From the NCBI RefSeq assembly GCF_009649845.1, contig NZ_WJIE01000014.1:124001-188000 (forward strand): a DNA stretch of 64,000 bases, in the 5' to 3' direction. The notes below the pieces were generated by a model. That model saw nothing but the letters and a program-made list of their open reading frames with translations. It had not been told where the DNA came from and ran no database searches. Positions 8,584 through 17,652 of the stretch are shown one piece after another (positions within the stretch are counted from its first letter, which is position 1; every line of letters starts with the position of its first letter). Origin of the DNA: Polyangium spumosum (GTDB lineage Bacteria > Myxococcota_A > Polyangia > Polyangiales > Polyangiaceae). Made by a program: the position numbers and the translations under genes.

Positions 8584-10380
8584 ATGTCTACGCCGAACGA
8601 GACCATCCCTGGCCGCCTGTTCAAGCAGGCCGAACGCAGGCCCGACGCGCCTGCCCACCACGTCAAATCGGGCGGCGTGTACCGGCCGAAGAGTTATCGC
8701 GAGCTCGCGGACGAGGTCAAACGCCTGGGCAAGGCGATGATCGCGCTCGGCCAGAAGCCGGGCTTCACCACGTGTATCCTCGGCTTCAACAAGAGCGAGT
8801 GGGTCGCCTTCGACGTCGCGACGATGGCCGTGGGCGGCGCGCCCGCGGGCATCTACACGACGTGTTCGCCCGAGGAGGTCGCGTACATCGTCCACCACGC
8901 CGAGAGCGAGATCGTCCTCCTCGAGGACGGCGGGCAGTGGGCGAAGATCGAGAAGATGCTGGGCGAGCTGCCCCGGCTGAAGCACGTGGTCACGATGCGT
9001 GGCGCGCCGCGTATCGATCATCCGATGGTCGTCTCGTACGAGGCCTTCCTCGACAAGGGCAACGACGTCAGCGACGTGGACTTCTTCGCGCGGATCGACG
9101 CGCTCGAGCCGCAGGGCCTCGCGACGCTCATCTACACCTCCGGCACGACGGGCCCGCCCAAGGGCGTGATGCTCTCGCACGAGAACCTCGCGTGGACCGC
9201 GGACGCGGCGCAGAAGCTCGTCGGCGGCAACGCGCAGGACAGCGTGCTCTCGTACCTGCCGCTCTCGCACATCGCCGAGCAGATGTTCACCATCCACGGC
9301 TGCATCACGATGGGCGCCGCGGCCTACTTCGCCGAGGGCATCGACAAGGTCCCGGACAACCTGAAAGAGGTGCAGCCGACGCTCTTCTTCGGCGTGCCGC
9401 GCATCTGGGAGAAGTTCTACGCGGGCGTCCAGGGCAAGCTCAAGGAGGCGAAGGGCGCGAAGAAGGCGCTCGTCGCGTGGGCGATGGACGTCGCGCGCGA
9501 CGCGACGGCGGAGAGGATGCGCGGGCGCGAGCCACGCGGCGCGCTGGGGCTGCAGTACAAGCTCGCGCAGAGGCTCGTCTTCTCGAAGCTCAAGGCGGCG
9601 ATCGGCCTGTCGCGCGCGCGCACGTGTGTCTCCGGCGCCGCGCCCGTCTCGAAGGAGATCCTCGAGTTCTTCGCGAGCCTCGACATCATCGTCTCCGAGG
9701 TCTATGGCCAGAGCGAGGACACGGGCCCGACGACGTTCAACCGGACGAACAACACCAAGCTCGGCACCGTGGGCACCAAGCTCGACGGCGTCGAGGTGAA
9801 GATCGGCGAGGACGGCGAGATCCTGGTGAAGGGCCCGAACGTGTTCCTCGGCTACTACAAGGAGCAGCAGGCGACGGCCGACACGCTCGTCGACGGCTGG
9901 CTGCACTCGGGCGACCTCGGGCAGTTCGACAAGGACGGCTTCCTGTCGATCACGGGGCGCAAGAAGGAGATCATCATCACGGCAGGCGGGAAAAACATCG
10001 CCCCGAAGAACATCGAGGCGGCCCTGAAGAACCACCCGCCCATCGCCGAGGCCGTCGTGATCGGCGACCGGCGCAAGTTCCTCACGGCGCTCGTGGTGAT
10101 CGATCCCGCAGCCGCCGGCGAGCTCGCAGGGGCACCCGGGGCGGACCTGGCGAAGCTGCGCGAGGATCCCTCGGTGGTGGCCGCGGTCCAGAAGGCCGTC
10201 GACAGTGTGAATTCCACGCTCGCTCGTGTGGAGACCGTGAAGAAATTTCACATCCTGGATCGGGCCTTCACGATCGAGAGTGGTGAGCTCACGCCCACCC
10301 TCAAACTCAAGCGCCGCGTGGTCCACGACCACTACGCCAGCGAAATCGACCGCATGTACGAAGGCGCGAACGACGCCTGA
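8584..10380 (+). CDS. Long-chain acyl-CoA synthetase (AMP-forming)
   Basis: 598 residues, the usual size for FadD15-type long-chain fatty acid-CoA ligases. It activates a fatty acid with ATP and CoA. The P-loop-like AMP motif YTSGTTGPPKGVMLSHENL lies near residue 183, followed by YLPLSHIAEQM, the FFGVPRIWEK segment typical of long-chain enzymes, the YGQSE adenylate motif, GWLHSGDLG and ITGRKKEIIITAGGKNIAP at the hinge to the C-terminal domain. The last part contains TPTLKLKRRVV with the catalytic-type Lys. Neighbouring hydroxylase suggests shared lipid metabolism. Substrate chain length cannot be read. Confidence 0.93.
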   Translation: MSTPNETIPGRLFKQAERRPDAPAHHVKSGGVYRPKSYRELADEVKRLGKAMIALGQKPGFTTCILGFNKSEWVAFDVATMAVGGAPAGIYTTCSPEEVAYIVHHAESEIVLLEDGGQWAKIEKMLGELPRLKHVVTMRGAPRIDHPMVVSYEAFLDKGNDVSDVDFFARIDALEPQGLATLIYTSGTTGPPKGVMLSHENLAWTADAAQKLVGGNAQDSVLSYLPLSHIAEQMFTIHGCITMGAAAYFAEGIDKVPDNLKEVQPTLFFGVPRIWEKFYAGVQGKLKEAKGAKKALVAWAMDVARDATAERMRGREPRGALGLQYKLAQRLVFSKLKAAIGLSRARTCVSGAAPVSKEILEFFASLDIIVSEVYGQSEDTGPTTFNRTNNTKLGTVGTKLDGVEVKIGEDGEILVKGPNVFLGYYKEQQATADTLVDGWLHSGDLGQFDKDGFLSITGRKKEIIITAGGKNIAPKNIEAALKNHPPIAEAVVIGDRRKFLTALVVIDPAAAGELAGAPGADLAKLREDPSVVAAVQKAVDSVNSTLARVETVKKFHILDRAFTIESGELTPTLKLKRRVVHDHYASEIDRMYEGANDA

Positions 10381-10432
10381 AGTCGCCGCAGATCCCCCGG
10401 GCGAGCCCGCTCCGTGCTAACGGACGGTCGCC

Positions 10433-11194
10433 ATGCACGCCGTCACCTTCGACTTCGGACAAACGCTCGTCGCGCTCGACACGGACCTCACGGCCGCGCG
10501 CCTCGCCGAGCGGAGCCTACCGTTTGACCCCCAACGAATCGAGGTCGCCCTCCCCGAGGCATGGCGCGCCTACGATGACGCCATCCACCGCGGGCTCGGA
10601 GGGCACCCCTGGAAGGTCTTCATGCGCGCCCTGCTCGAGCAAGCTGCCCCCTCGCCGCTCGGCGAGGAGGCGCTCGCGGACGCGGTGGATTTCCTCTGGT
10701 CCGAGCAGCCGCGCAAGAACCTCTGGCGACGGCCGATCCCCGGCATGCTCGAGCTCGCCGACGACCTCAACGACGCGGGCGTGCCCGTCGGCATCGTTTC
10801 GAACTCGGAGGGGCGGCTCGCCGAGCTCGTCGCCGAGCTCGGCTGGGACGATCGTTTCCTCGTGATCGCCGACAGCGGCAGGCTCGGCATGGACAAGCCG
10901 GACCCCGCGATCTTCGCCTGGACCGCCGCGCGGCTCGGCAAGTCGCTCGATCGGATCGTGCACATCGGCGACTCGCTCGCGGCCGACGTGGAGGGCGCGC
11001 TCGCCGCAGGCATGCGCGCCGTGTGGTTCGGCGGAGATCCGAAACGCGCGCTCGGAGAGAAGGCGCGCGTCGCGAGGGACGCGAGCGAGCTCAGGAGGGT
11101 GCTCGCCGACCTCGGCGTGCCCGGGGTGGCCGAGCGGGCGCCCGCGCCTACTCGAGCTTCGAACCGGCCTGGATCCAGGCCGCGATCGACTTGA
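10433..11194 (+). CDS. HAD-family hydrolase
   Basis: 253 residues. Motif I is VTFDFGQTLVALD, so the nucleophile Asp is present but the second Asp of DxD is Gly, as in several HAD-IA proteins that may still hydrolyse phosphate slowly or act differently. Motif II is VGIVSNSEG, the Lys motif MDKPDPAIF, and motif IV HIGDSLAADVEGA. The helical cap (about residues 20-110) fits the HAD-IA class. The last about 16 residues are Arg/Pro/Ser-rich and overlap the convergent cytochrome-like gene by 47 bp, so the true C-terminus may be of little function. Cytoplasmic phosphatase; substrate unknown. Confidence 0.85.
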   Translation: MHAVTFDFGQTLVALDTDLTAARLAERSLPFDPQRIEVALPEAWRAYDDAIHRGLGGHPWKVFMRALLEQAAPSPLGEEALADAVDFLWSEQPRKNLWRRPIPGMLELADDLNDAGVPVGIVSNSEGRLAELVAELGWDDRFLVIADSGRLGMDKPDPAIFAWTAARLGKSLDRIVHIGDSLAADVEGALAAGMRAVWFGGDPKRALGEKARVARDASELRRVLADLGVPGVAERAPAPTRASNRPGSRPRST

Positions 11195-12464
11195 TCTCGG
11201 CCTCCGTCAGGGGCTCGCCCGAGAGCGGCATGAGCGCCGTCATGTCCGCGCGCCCCTCGCAGTGCGGATCCACCTTGCAGAGCAGGTAACTCGCCGCCGG
11301 TTGCCCCGGCACCACACGTTGCGCGCCCGTCTGCACGGAGGGCGCGTTGATCACGTTCGCCAGGAACGTCTCCGCGTCGGGCGTGAGATCCAGGTCCCCC
11401 ACCTTGTCCGTGGCGTCGTGGCACTTCGCGGTCGCGCACCGCGAGCCCATGAGCGTACGCACGCTCCCCCACGTGCCCGCCGTGTTCGGATCGGGCGCGT
11501 CGGGGTCGGTGGGGCAGTCTCCGTAGTCGATCGGATCGAGGCTCGAGAGCTCCCCCGCCTCTGCGTCCGGCTTCATGCCCCGGATCCAGCACCACACCGC
11601 CCGCGTCGCGAGCGCGCTCCACGTGCGCTCGATGAGCGGCATGCGCGGGCCGAGCGTGTCCGAGAGCAGCCGCTTGTAGAGGTAACTCCGCCCCGGATCA
11701 CCCGGCGAGACGAGCGACCACGGCGCGGCCGAGGGATGCGCGCTGCCGTTGCCGTTCGCGTCGCCGACGCGCACGCGATCGAGATCGGTCACGCGCACGT
11801 CGAGGAAACCTTTCAGCGCGGCGGGCGCCGCGCCGAGGCCCACGAGCACGCCCGACGGCGTCGGTCCTGGGCTGATCGTCGCGCCGTCGAGGGGCACGCT
11901 GAGCACCTCGACGCCCGCGTCGTCGAGCCTGCGGATACGCGTGCCGGCAGGGCCGGTCGACGGCACCGGCGCGCCGAGGACAAGCTCCACAATCGACGGC
12001 GGGAAGGCCTCGTTCTGGGCGATGTAGACCTGCAAGATCTCCTGTTCCAACCCGCCGAGCACGAGTTTGTCCCCGGGCCGCTCGCACTCGTCGGGCACGA
12101 GGCTCGGCTCGGCCGCGGCGATCTGGCAGGGCGCGTTCACGAGCGCGAGCATGTCCTTCACGGCGCCGAGCTCGGGGTACTGCCGCGACGCGTGGCACAC
12201 GCCCTGGTTGAGCGAGCACGTCTGCGCGACGCCGAGCTGATGCAGCGCCGCGATGTTCGGATAGATCAGCTCCGCCGGATCGTCGCTCCCGCCCGCGCCG
12301 CCGCCGCCTGCGCCGCCGCTGCCGCCTGCGCCGCCGGTCCCGCCCACGCCCGCGCCGCCTTCGCCGCCCGTGAGCATCACGTCCTCGTCGGCCCCGCATC
12401 CGGCCAGAAGCGCGAGGGTGATCGAGACAGCGCCGATCACCCTGGCCGCGCGCGACAATCCCAT
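11148..12464 (-). CDS. Cytochrome c-like lipoprotein
   Basis: 438 residues. A type II signal peptide (SITLALLAGC) is followed by a Gly-rich linker of GGTGGAGGSGG type. Two cysteine-His clusters, CSLNQGVCH near residue 85 and SRCATAKCHD (CX4CH) in the second half, plus a Met-rich stretch (ADMTALMPLSGEPLTEAEIKSIAAWIQAG) typical of cytochrome c ends, suggest haem binding. Third gene of a minus-strand operon after the DUF1501 protein and the 737-residue CxxCH protein; it begins 17 bp after the latter ends. It overlaps the HAD gene by 47 bp at the 3' end. Haem attachment through CX4CH/CX6CH is unusual and unproven. Confidence 0.75.
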   Translation of the reverse strand: MGLSRAARVIGAVSITLALLAGCGADEDVMLTGGEGGAGVGGTGGAGGSGGAGGGGAGGSDDPAELIYPNIAALHQLGVAQTCSLNQGVCHASRQYPELGAVKDMLALVNAPCQIAAAEPSLVPDECERPGDKLVLGGLEQEILQVYIAQNEAFPPSIVELVLGAPVPSTGPAGTRIRRLDDAGVEVLSVPLDGATISPGPTPSGVLVGLGAAPAALKGFLDVRVTDLDRVRVGDANGNGSAHPSAAPWSLVSPGDPGRSYLYKRLLSDTLGPRMPLIERTWSALATRAVWCWIRGMKPDAEAGELSSLDPIDYGDCPTDPDAPDPNTAGTWGSVRTLMGSRCATAKCHDATDKVGDLDLTPDAETFLANVINAPSVQTGAQRVVPGQPAASYLLCKVDPHCEGRADMTALMPLSGEPLTEAEIKSIAAWIQAGSKLE

Positions 12465-12481
12465 CCGAACCGCCCTTTCCG

Positions 12482-14695
12482 TTACAGCTTCTTCGCGCTG
12501 ATCGTACCCGGCCCGCAGGTGATCGTGTACGGCGCGCTGATCTGCCCCGCGACGTACGACACGTAGCCGCACGTACCCTCGTACGAGATCTCCGACGGCG
12601 TCAGCTTCGGCACCTCGGTCGCGTCCTTCGCGGGGATCCCGCCGAGCATGAACTGCGGCGCCGCGACGAGGACGCCGCAGAACGAGCGCAGCTTCGCGTC
12701 GAGGCCCGTGAGGTTCGTGTCCTCGAGCGTCGCCTGCACGAGCGCCTCGATCTGCGGCTTCTCGGTCGTGGGCTCGACCCACGGCTCGCCGAGCAGGCGA
12801 TCCTTCAGCGCGATCACCGCGTCGCCCACGGTCGCGCCCGGCGTCGCCTGGGCTCGCGCCACGATCTTGTGGATGAAGTCGTTCCCGCTGAGCGGCTTGC
12901 ACGCGCCGTACGACGCCTCCCACGAAAGGCGCCCCTGGAAGTCGAGGCCGCGGAAGCCCGGCTCGGCGTCCTTCAAGGCGAAGCCGATCGCGAGCTGGAA
13001 GCCCTGCTCCGTGCCGTCGTTCGGATACTCGCTGTAGTGCGGCCACTCCATGGCGCGGTGCAGGCTCCGGCGCAGCGGGCGCGACGAGATCGCGAAGACG
13101 CCGTCGGCGGGGCTGTTGCCGCGCCGGCCGAGGTCCTTGTCCGCGATCGTCCACGGATCGAAGATCCGCGGCACCTCGTACGGCGCCGCGCCGCAGCCCT
13201 CCTCGGGCGCCTTCAGGTTGAAGGCCGGGTGCGCGAGCATGTCGCTCAAGAGCTCGCGCAACGAGAAGTGCGACGCGACGAACTTCTCCGTGAGCCCCAT
13301 CAAGATGTCGCGCTGCACCTCGGTGCGCGGGAAGTAGTTCGCGATCGTCAGGCGCGTGCCCATCACCTCGGCCCACACGACGTCGACCACGTTCTGCGCG
13401 ACCATGTACGCGAACGCTTCGTCCGGATCGGCGAGCACGCCGCCCGGCAGGCGGCGGAGCCCGTGGGCCGCGAGCTGATCCACGCCGCGCTTGAGCGAGC
13501 GCTCGAGGTCCCACACGCTGGCGCGGCGGCCCTTGTTCGGGGCCTCGGGCGTGGAGCGGATCGAGCCGAAGTACGTGTCGACGCCGAGCGGATCGTCCTC
13601 CGAGGGCACGCGGAAGGTGCCACACGCGTTGCCGTTCCAGCCGTAGGGCGCGCTCCCGCCGCCGTCGCCGACGCCCCAGTAACGCAGCATCGAGATGGCG
13701 CGCATCTCGTCCGTGCCCTTCGTCTCTTGCTCCTCGATCGGGTGCATGCCGGCCGAGTTCCCGTAGAGCGCGACCTCGAAGAGCCCCGGCACCGGCCACG
13801 CGCGGTTCAGCGCCGGATCGTCGCTGTACGTCACGGAGAACTCGCTGTTGTGGCAGGTCAAGCACACGCGATCGCGGTGCAGGTACGCGCGCTCGAAGAT
13901 CGCGCCGAAGTTCTGCCGCCGCGCGCGCTCCATCTCGTACTCGCCCACGTTCGCGCCCGAGTACGGCTGCGACATCATCGCGAAGAGGTTCGCGCGGTAG
14001 ACGGGCGAGAGGTCGTCGAGCTCGATCGCCGACGAGAGCAGGTGGTTCATGGTGAAGGCGAGCGGCGGCGACTTCGCGGTCGCGTCGTTGTCGCGCACGT
14101 ACGCGGCGAGGCCGCCGCTGTCGAAGGCCGCGGCCGTCGGCGCGCCGTAACACTGCTGCAGCGACTTCGTCTCGATGCGGTTGACCCGCAGCGTGTCCAT
14201 GAAGAAGTCGCTCCACCGCTGCCGGAAGGCGTCCTCGCGCATGAGCGCGCGCGCCACGATCTTGCGCGCGTTCACGAGGTCGTCGCCGTACGGAGGCAAC
14301 GCGCCGCCGAGCTCGCCGAACTTGCCGGCGGCCTCGAGGTCCGCCTTGCGGAGCGCGGTGATCGCGTCCGTGTACGCGTTCACCTCGGCCTGGCCCCACG
14401 GCTTGCGGCCGCTCACCGCGACGATCGCGCGGCGCACCCAGGCTTGATCACTCGCCTGGCACTCGGTCCACACGTGCTCGGGCGTGTGCGGCCTCGGCTC
14501 CTCGCCGCCGCCCCCGCCCTCGCCGCCGCCGCCCGTGCCGTGCACGTCCTCGCCGCCGCCCCCGCCGGCGCCCGGCCCGGTCGGAGGGTCGGGCTCGTTC
14601 CCGCCGCCGCTGCACGCGGGCATCACGGCCATCGCGGCCGCGCAGGAGATCACCAGGGTGAGGGCGGGGAGCCCGAAGAGTTGCCTCGTCTTCAT
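12482..14695 (-). CDS. Large cytochrome c-like lipoprotein, DUF1549/DUF1592-like organisation
   Basis: 737 residues. Type II signal peptide ending MAVMPACSG at about residue 29, then a Gly/Glu-rich linker, then a long helical body. A canonical haem motif RVCLTCHNSEF (CxxCH) sits near residue 278; other parts (ERSLKRGVDQLAAHGLRRLPGG, ADKDLGRRGNSPADGVFAISSRPLRRSLH) have no obvious family. The size and pairing with a DUF1501 protein match the planctomycete/myxobacterial pattern of a periplasmic cytochrome-like protein next to a Tat-exported DUF1501 partner. ATG overlaps the DUF1501 stop (ATGA), so translation is probably coupled. Confidence 0.75.
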   Translation of the reverse strand: MKTRQLFGLPALTLVISCAAAMAVMPACSGGGNEPDPPTGPGAGGGGGEDVHGTGGGGEGGGGGEEPRPHTPEHVWTECQASDQAWVRRAIVAVSGRKPWGQAEVNAYTDAITALRKADLEAAGKFGELGGALPPYGDDLVNARKIVARALMREDAFRQRWSDFFMDTLRVNRIETKSLQQCYGAPTAAAFDSGGLAAYVRDNDATAKSPPLAFTMNHLLSSAIELDDLSPVYRANLFAMMSQPYSGANVGEYEMERARRQNFGAIFERAYLHRDRVCLTCHNSEFSVTYSDDPALNRAWPVPGLFEVALYGNSAGMHPIEEQETKGTDEMRAISMLRYWGVGDGGGSAPYGWNGNACGTFRVPSEDDPLGVDTYFGSIRSTPEAPNKGRRASVWDLERSLKRGVDQLAAHGLRRLPGGVLADPDEAFAYMVAQNVVDVVWAEVMGTRLTIANYFPRTEVQRDILMGLTEKFVASHFSLRELLSDMLAHPAFNLKAPEEGCGAAPYEVPRIFDPWTIADKDLGRRGNSPADGVFAISSRPLRRSLHRAMEWPHYSEYPNDGTEQGFQLAIGFALKDAEPGFRGLDFQGRLSWEASYGACKPLSGNDFIHKIVARAQATPGATVGDAVIALKDRLLGEPWVEPTTEKPQIEALVQATLEDTNLTGLDAKLRSFCGVLVAAPQFMLGGIPAKDATEVPKLTPSEISYEGTCGYVSYVAGQISAPYTITCGPGTISAKKL

Positions 14696-16212
14696 GCCAC
14701 CACCCCCAGTTGCCGCTGCTGCACGAGGAGCGCGGCGTCGATCTCCGTCGAAGCGCCCGGCACGTCGGAGACGTTGAAGCTCTCCTGCGCGAAGGGCCAG
14801 ATCCCCAGCGAGAGCAGCGCCGCCATGCGGTTCTCCTGCGGCGTCGAGGCGACCACCGCGCGCCCGTCCTCTCCACACGCGCCGAACACGCCCTTGCCGG
14901 TGGAGCGCACCGGGCCGCCGATGAACACGATCGGGAAGCCGTACGGCCAGTGGTTCCTCCCCTGGCTGCCTTGCTTGAACGGGCTCCGCCCGAACTCCGT
15001 CGTCAGCACGATCAGCGTCTTGTCGAGGTCGATCTTCGCCGGGTTGTTCTCGCCCGGCGCGTTCACCATCGAGAGGAGCTGCCTCAGCGTGTGCGAGAGG
15101 TTCCGCGCCTGCGTGAACGAGTTCTCGCCGTGCGTGTCGTAACCGCCGCCGCCGTCGGCCGAGATGAGCCCCGTGTCGACGATGCACACGTACCTCGCGG
15201 GCACCGTCGGGTGCTTGAGCAGGTGCGCGGCGAGCTTGAGGTTCATGCTCATCGCGTCGGTGTTCGCGGTGTCGCCGCAGTTCGACCCGCCGATCTTCGT
15301 GAAGAACTGCGGCTCGAGCACGCCCGAGATCGCCTGCGCGTTCGCGATCGAGCTCGACGCCGCCTCGAGCTCGCCGAGGCGCGGCGCGCGCAGCGGGTTC
15401 GCTTGCCCCTTCCAGCGCAGCCGCTCGTGGTACCGATCGATGTAGCCCTGCATCAGCGCGTCGTACTGCGCGCGGTTCCCCCCGACGGTGCCGCGGGCGA
15501 GCAGGCTCGTCAGGTCACCGGCCGCGTCGACCTTGATGGCGAGCGGGCGCGCCGCGCCGGGGTGCATGCCGATCGACACGACGCTGCGCACGTTGTCCGT
15601 GGGCAGCCCGTTCGCGCCGTTCGACATCAGCGCGTACGAGTACGGCGCGCGGCCGGCCACGTTCTCGCGCTCGAGGAAGTACCGCTGCACGTGCGCGCCG
15701 AGCCCCGAGAACGCCGGATGCCCGAGCCCGCGACCGCCGAGCATCATGGGGATCGCGCCCTCGTGTGGCTCGAGGTCGTGCGCCGAGACCGAGATACGCG
15801 TCCGCTCCATCACGTCCGGCCGCTCGCGCAGGGGCATGACGAAGGGCCCGAGGTGCACGGCTTGTCCGAGCGAGTCGGCGGCGAAGGGCTCGGTCAGCGG
15901 GCCCTGGAAGGCGCACTCTGCGACGGCGGCCTCGACGTGCCCGGAGTTCAGGTACGCGTGCCACTGCGTCCCGCTCGCCTGTCCGAGCGACGGCACGCAG
16001 TAAAACGACTCGTACTGGCTCACGCCGCCGTAGAGAAAGATCTCGAGGATGTTTTCGGCCTGCAGCTCGGGCGGCAACATCGCGCCCGCGGCCTCCTTCG
16101 GCACCTCTCCGAACGCGCGCGCTTGCCGCATGCCCCAGAGCGATACGCCGAGACCGCTGGCCGCGGTGGCGGCGACGAGACCTGCGCCCTTGAGAAAATC
16201 GCGACGCTTCAC
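14692..16212 (-). CDS. DUF1501 protein, Tat-exported
   Basis: 506 residues. N-terminal twin-arginine signal MKRRDFLKGAGLVAATAASG (RRDFLK) points to export in folded form. The body has the DUF1501 hallmarks YGGVSQYESF, a DKTLIVLTTEFGRSPFKQG block, GRNHWPYGFPIVF and GGPVRSTGKGVFG, similar to the alkaline-phosphatase-like superfamily but with the metal ligands not clearly placed. First gene of the operon; its TGA overlaps the start of the next gene. The role is unknown; co-occurrence with cytochrome-like partners suggests a periplasmic complex. Confidence 0.85.
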   Translation of the reverse strand: MKRRDFLKGAGLVAATAASGLGVSLWGMRQARAFGEVPKEAAGAMLPPELQAENILEIFLYGGVSQYESFYCVPSLGQASGTQWHAYLNSGHVEAAVAECAFQGPLTEPFAADSLGQAVHLGPFVMPLRERPDVMERTRISVSAHDLEPHEGAIPMMLGGRGLGHPAFSGLGAHVQRYFLERENVAGRAPYSYALMSNGANGLPTDNVRSVVSIGMHPGAARPLAIKVDAAGDLTSLLARGTVGGNRAQYDALMQGYIDRYHERLRWKGQANPLRAPRLGELEAASSSIANAQAISGVLEPQFFTKIGGSNCGDTANTDAMSMNLKLAAHLLKHPTVPARYVCIVDTGLISADGGGGYDTHGENSFTQARNLSHTLRQLLSMVNAPGENNPAKIDLDKTLIVLTTEFGRSPFKQGSQGRNHWPYGFPIVFIGGPVRSTGKGVFGACGEDGRAVVASTPQENRMAALLSLGIWPFAQESFNVSDVPGASTEIDAALLVQQRQLGVVA

Positions 16213-16529
16213 GTGAGCCTCCGTGCCTCCGTGCCGAGACGAACCGAGCCGCTCGGCACACGTCTACGTTCTCTCGTGCAGATCGGGTGGTCAATCAAGT
16301 TTTCATCGGTCTTCCATGGGTTCCGATGAGGGCGTGAAATGCCGCGTGTATCGAAGACCGACGGCAAGGACGTCGCCTTGACGCACCCCGGCGCGGCTCT
16401 TGTCCCGAGGGGGACGCCTCGCGTCCCCCTCTCGGCCAGGCGGAGCCCGGCCGATTCACCCCCTTGAGGCGAGCTCGCTTTCGCGATCTCGCGAGCATCG
16501 AACGGTTCGATGCTCTATCATCCGCGCCG
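16213..16529. other. Divergent intergenic region with strong hairpin
   Basis: 317 bp between the DUF1501 operon and the AgmX-type gene. It holds a perfect 11-bp inverted repeat, GAGGGGGACGC (16407-16417) / GCGTCCCCCTC (16421-16431), separated by CTC and followed by no T-run. Outer flanks CCGA/TCGG extend it with a two-base bulge. Since both neighbours point away from it, termination is an unlikely role; it may be a leader or protein-binding structure. No other feature seen. Confidence 0.5.
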
Positions 16530-17477
16530 ATGTCGCGCGTCGTCTGGTCCTCGTCCCTCGCCCTCTTGCTCGTTGGTTGTGCTGGATCGACGCCGCCGCC
16601 CGACGCGCCTCCGAATCCGAATGCGCAGGCGAGCGCCCCGCCGCCCGCGGAGGCCGCGCCGCCCCCCGCGGCGAGCGCCGCGCCCGAGGCGCCGAACAAG
16701 CCAGCGGACGTGGCCCCCGCGCCCGCGCCCGAGGCGCCGAAGGGCAGGCTCCCGCCGGCCGAGATCCAGAAGGTCGTCCGCGGCAACTTCCAGGTGATGC
16801 GGACCTGCTACGAGAAAGGCCTGCAGAAGAACCCGAGCCTCGAAGGCCGCATCGCCGTTCGTTTCGTCATCGGCACGGACGGCAAGGTCCAGAGCGCCGG
16901 CGAGGACGCGCAGGCCTTCCCCGATCCCGCCGTCGCCAGGTGCGTGCTCGACGCCTTCCAGGCCCTTCAGTTCCCGCAGCCCGAGGGCGGTATCGTCACG
17001 GTCGTGTATCCGATCCGGTTCGCGGCGAACGCGGACGATTGCAAGACGACCACGGAGGAGAAGGACGGCATTCGCACCGTCTCGCTCACCTGCGAGAAGC
17101 AATCGATGAAGGTCACGGACATGCCCGTGAAGGCCGTGGACGACAAGCTCGCGGAGGCATTCCTCACCGGATTCGAGCAGCAATCGCCCAAGATGCGCCG
17201 CACCCGCACGAAGCCGACGATCGAAGGCAAGAGCTGCTGGATGACGTCGGTCGACGGCGTGACCTGGTCGTCGATGCTGCTCGTCACGGAGGCCGTCGCC
17301 GGCCGCGCGCTCGTCGTCTCCTGCCTCGACGAGAGCCAGGGAGGCACGTCCGCGAAATGTAATACGATGGTCGCGGACATCATCAAACGTACGGTCGCCC
17401 CGCCCGTGGTGGCCACGCCCGAGGCCACGCCGAAGCGCCCGCTGCCCACGACCACGGTGACCGGCAGCGGATTCTGA
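16530..17477 (+). CDS. AgmX/PglI C-terminal-domain lipoprotein
   Basis: 315 residues. Start at MSRVVWSSSLALLLVGC, a type II lipoprotein signal with acceptor Cys 17. A Pro/Ala-rich linker runs to about residue 73. Residues about 75-162 (IQKVVRGNFQVMRTCYEKGLQ ... FPQPEGGIVTVVYPIRF) match the TonB-like AgmX/PglI C-terminal pattern seen in gliding-motility proteins, including the conserved CYE and GxIxVRF. A second domain (about 170-300) is unrecognised. Likely on the outer or inner membrane periplasmic face. The 18-bp inverted repeat described separately starts at its stop codon. Confidence 0.75.
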   Translation: MSRVVWSSSLALLLVGCAGSTPPPDAPPNPNAQASAPPPAEAAPPPAASAAPEAPNKPADVAPAPAPEAPKGRLPPAEIQKVVRGNFQVMRTCYEKGLQKNPSLEGRIAVRFVIGTDGKVQSAGEDAQAFPDPAVARCVLDAFQALQFPQPEGGIVTVVYPIRFAANADDCKTTTEEKDGIRTVSLTCEKQSMKVTDMPVKAVDDKLAEAFLTGFEQQSPKMRRTRTKPTIEGKSCWMTSVDGVTWSSMLLVTEAVAGRALVVSCLDESQGGTSAKCNTMVADIIKRTVAPPVVATPEATPKRPLPTTTVTGSGF

Positions 17478-17599
17478 GAGGGTGTTCCACAGGCTGCTGC
17501 GCGGCGCGATGCGTCGGTCGGACTCGCTCAGCGTACAGAGTACGCCTCGCTCGCCCTCCCTAGCCTCGCCCCGCTCGCGACGCCTGTGGAACACCCTCT
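17477..17599. repeat. 123-bp element bounded by 18-bp perfect inverted repeats
   Basis: AGAGGGTGTTCCACAGGC (17477-17494) is repeated in exact inverse at 17582-17599, and a small palindrome GCGTACAGAGTACGC (around 17531-17545) lies midway. The left arm overlaps the stop codon of the AgmX-type gene and the right arm ends just before the peroxiredoxin leader. It could be a long terminator, an RNA structure or a MITE-like miniature element. Confidence 0.55.
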
Positions 17600-17652
17600 G
17601 ACGGCTCTCCCGGATCTTGCCGCCTCGTCCGCGGCCCTGTACGTTCGCCCGC

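Noticed and set aside
8038-10332. Long minus-strand frame opposite the acyl-CoA synthetase
   Set aside because: GC-rich antisense shadow; low-complexity Arg/Glu-rich sequence, while the plus strand carries a full family match.
12869-15142. Long plus-strand frame opposite the cytochrome-like and DUF1501 genes
   Set aside because: Antisense shadow of two genes with clear signal peptides and conserved motifs; no domain recognised in it.
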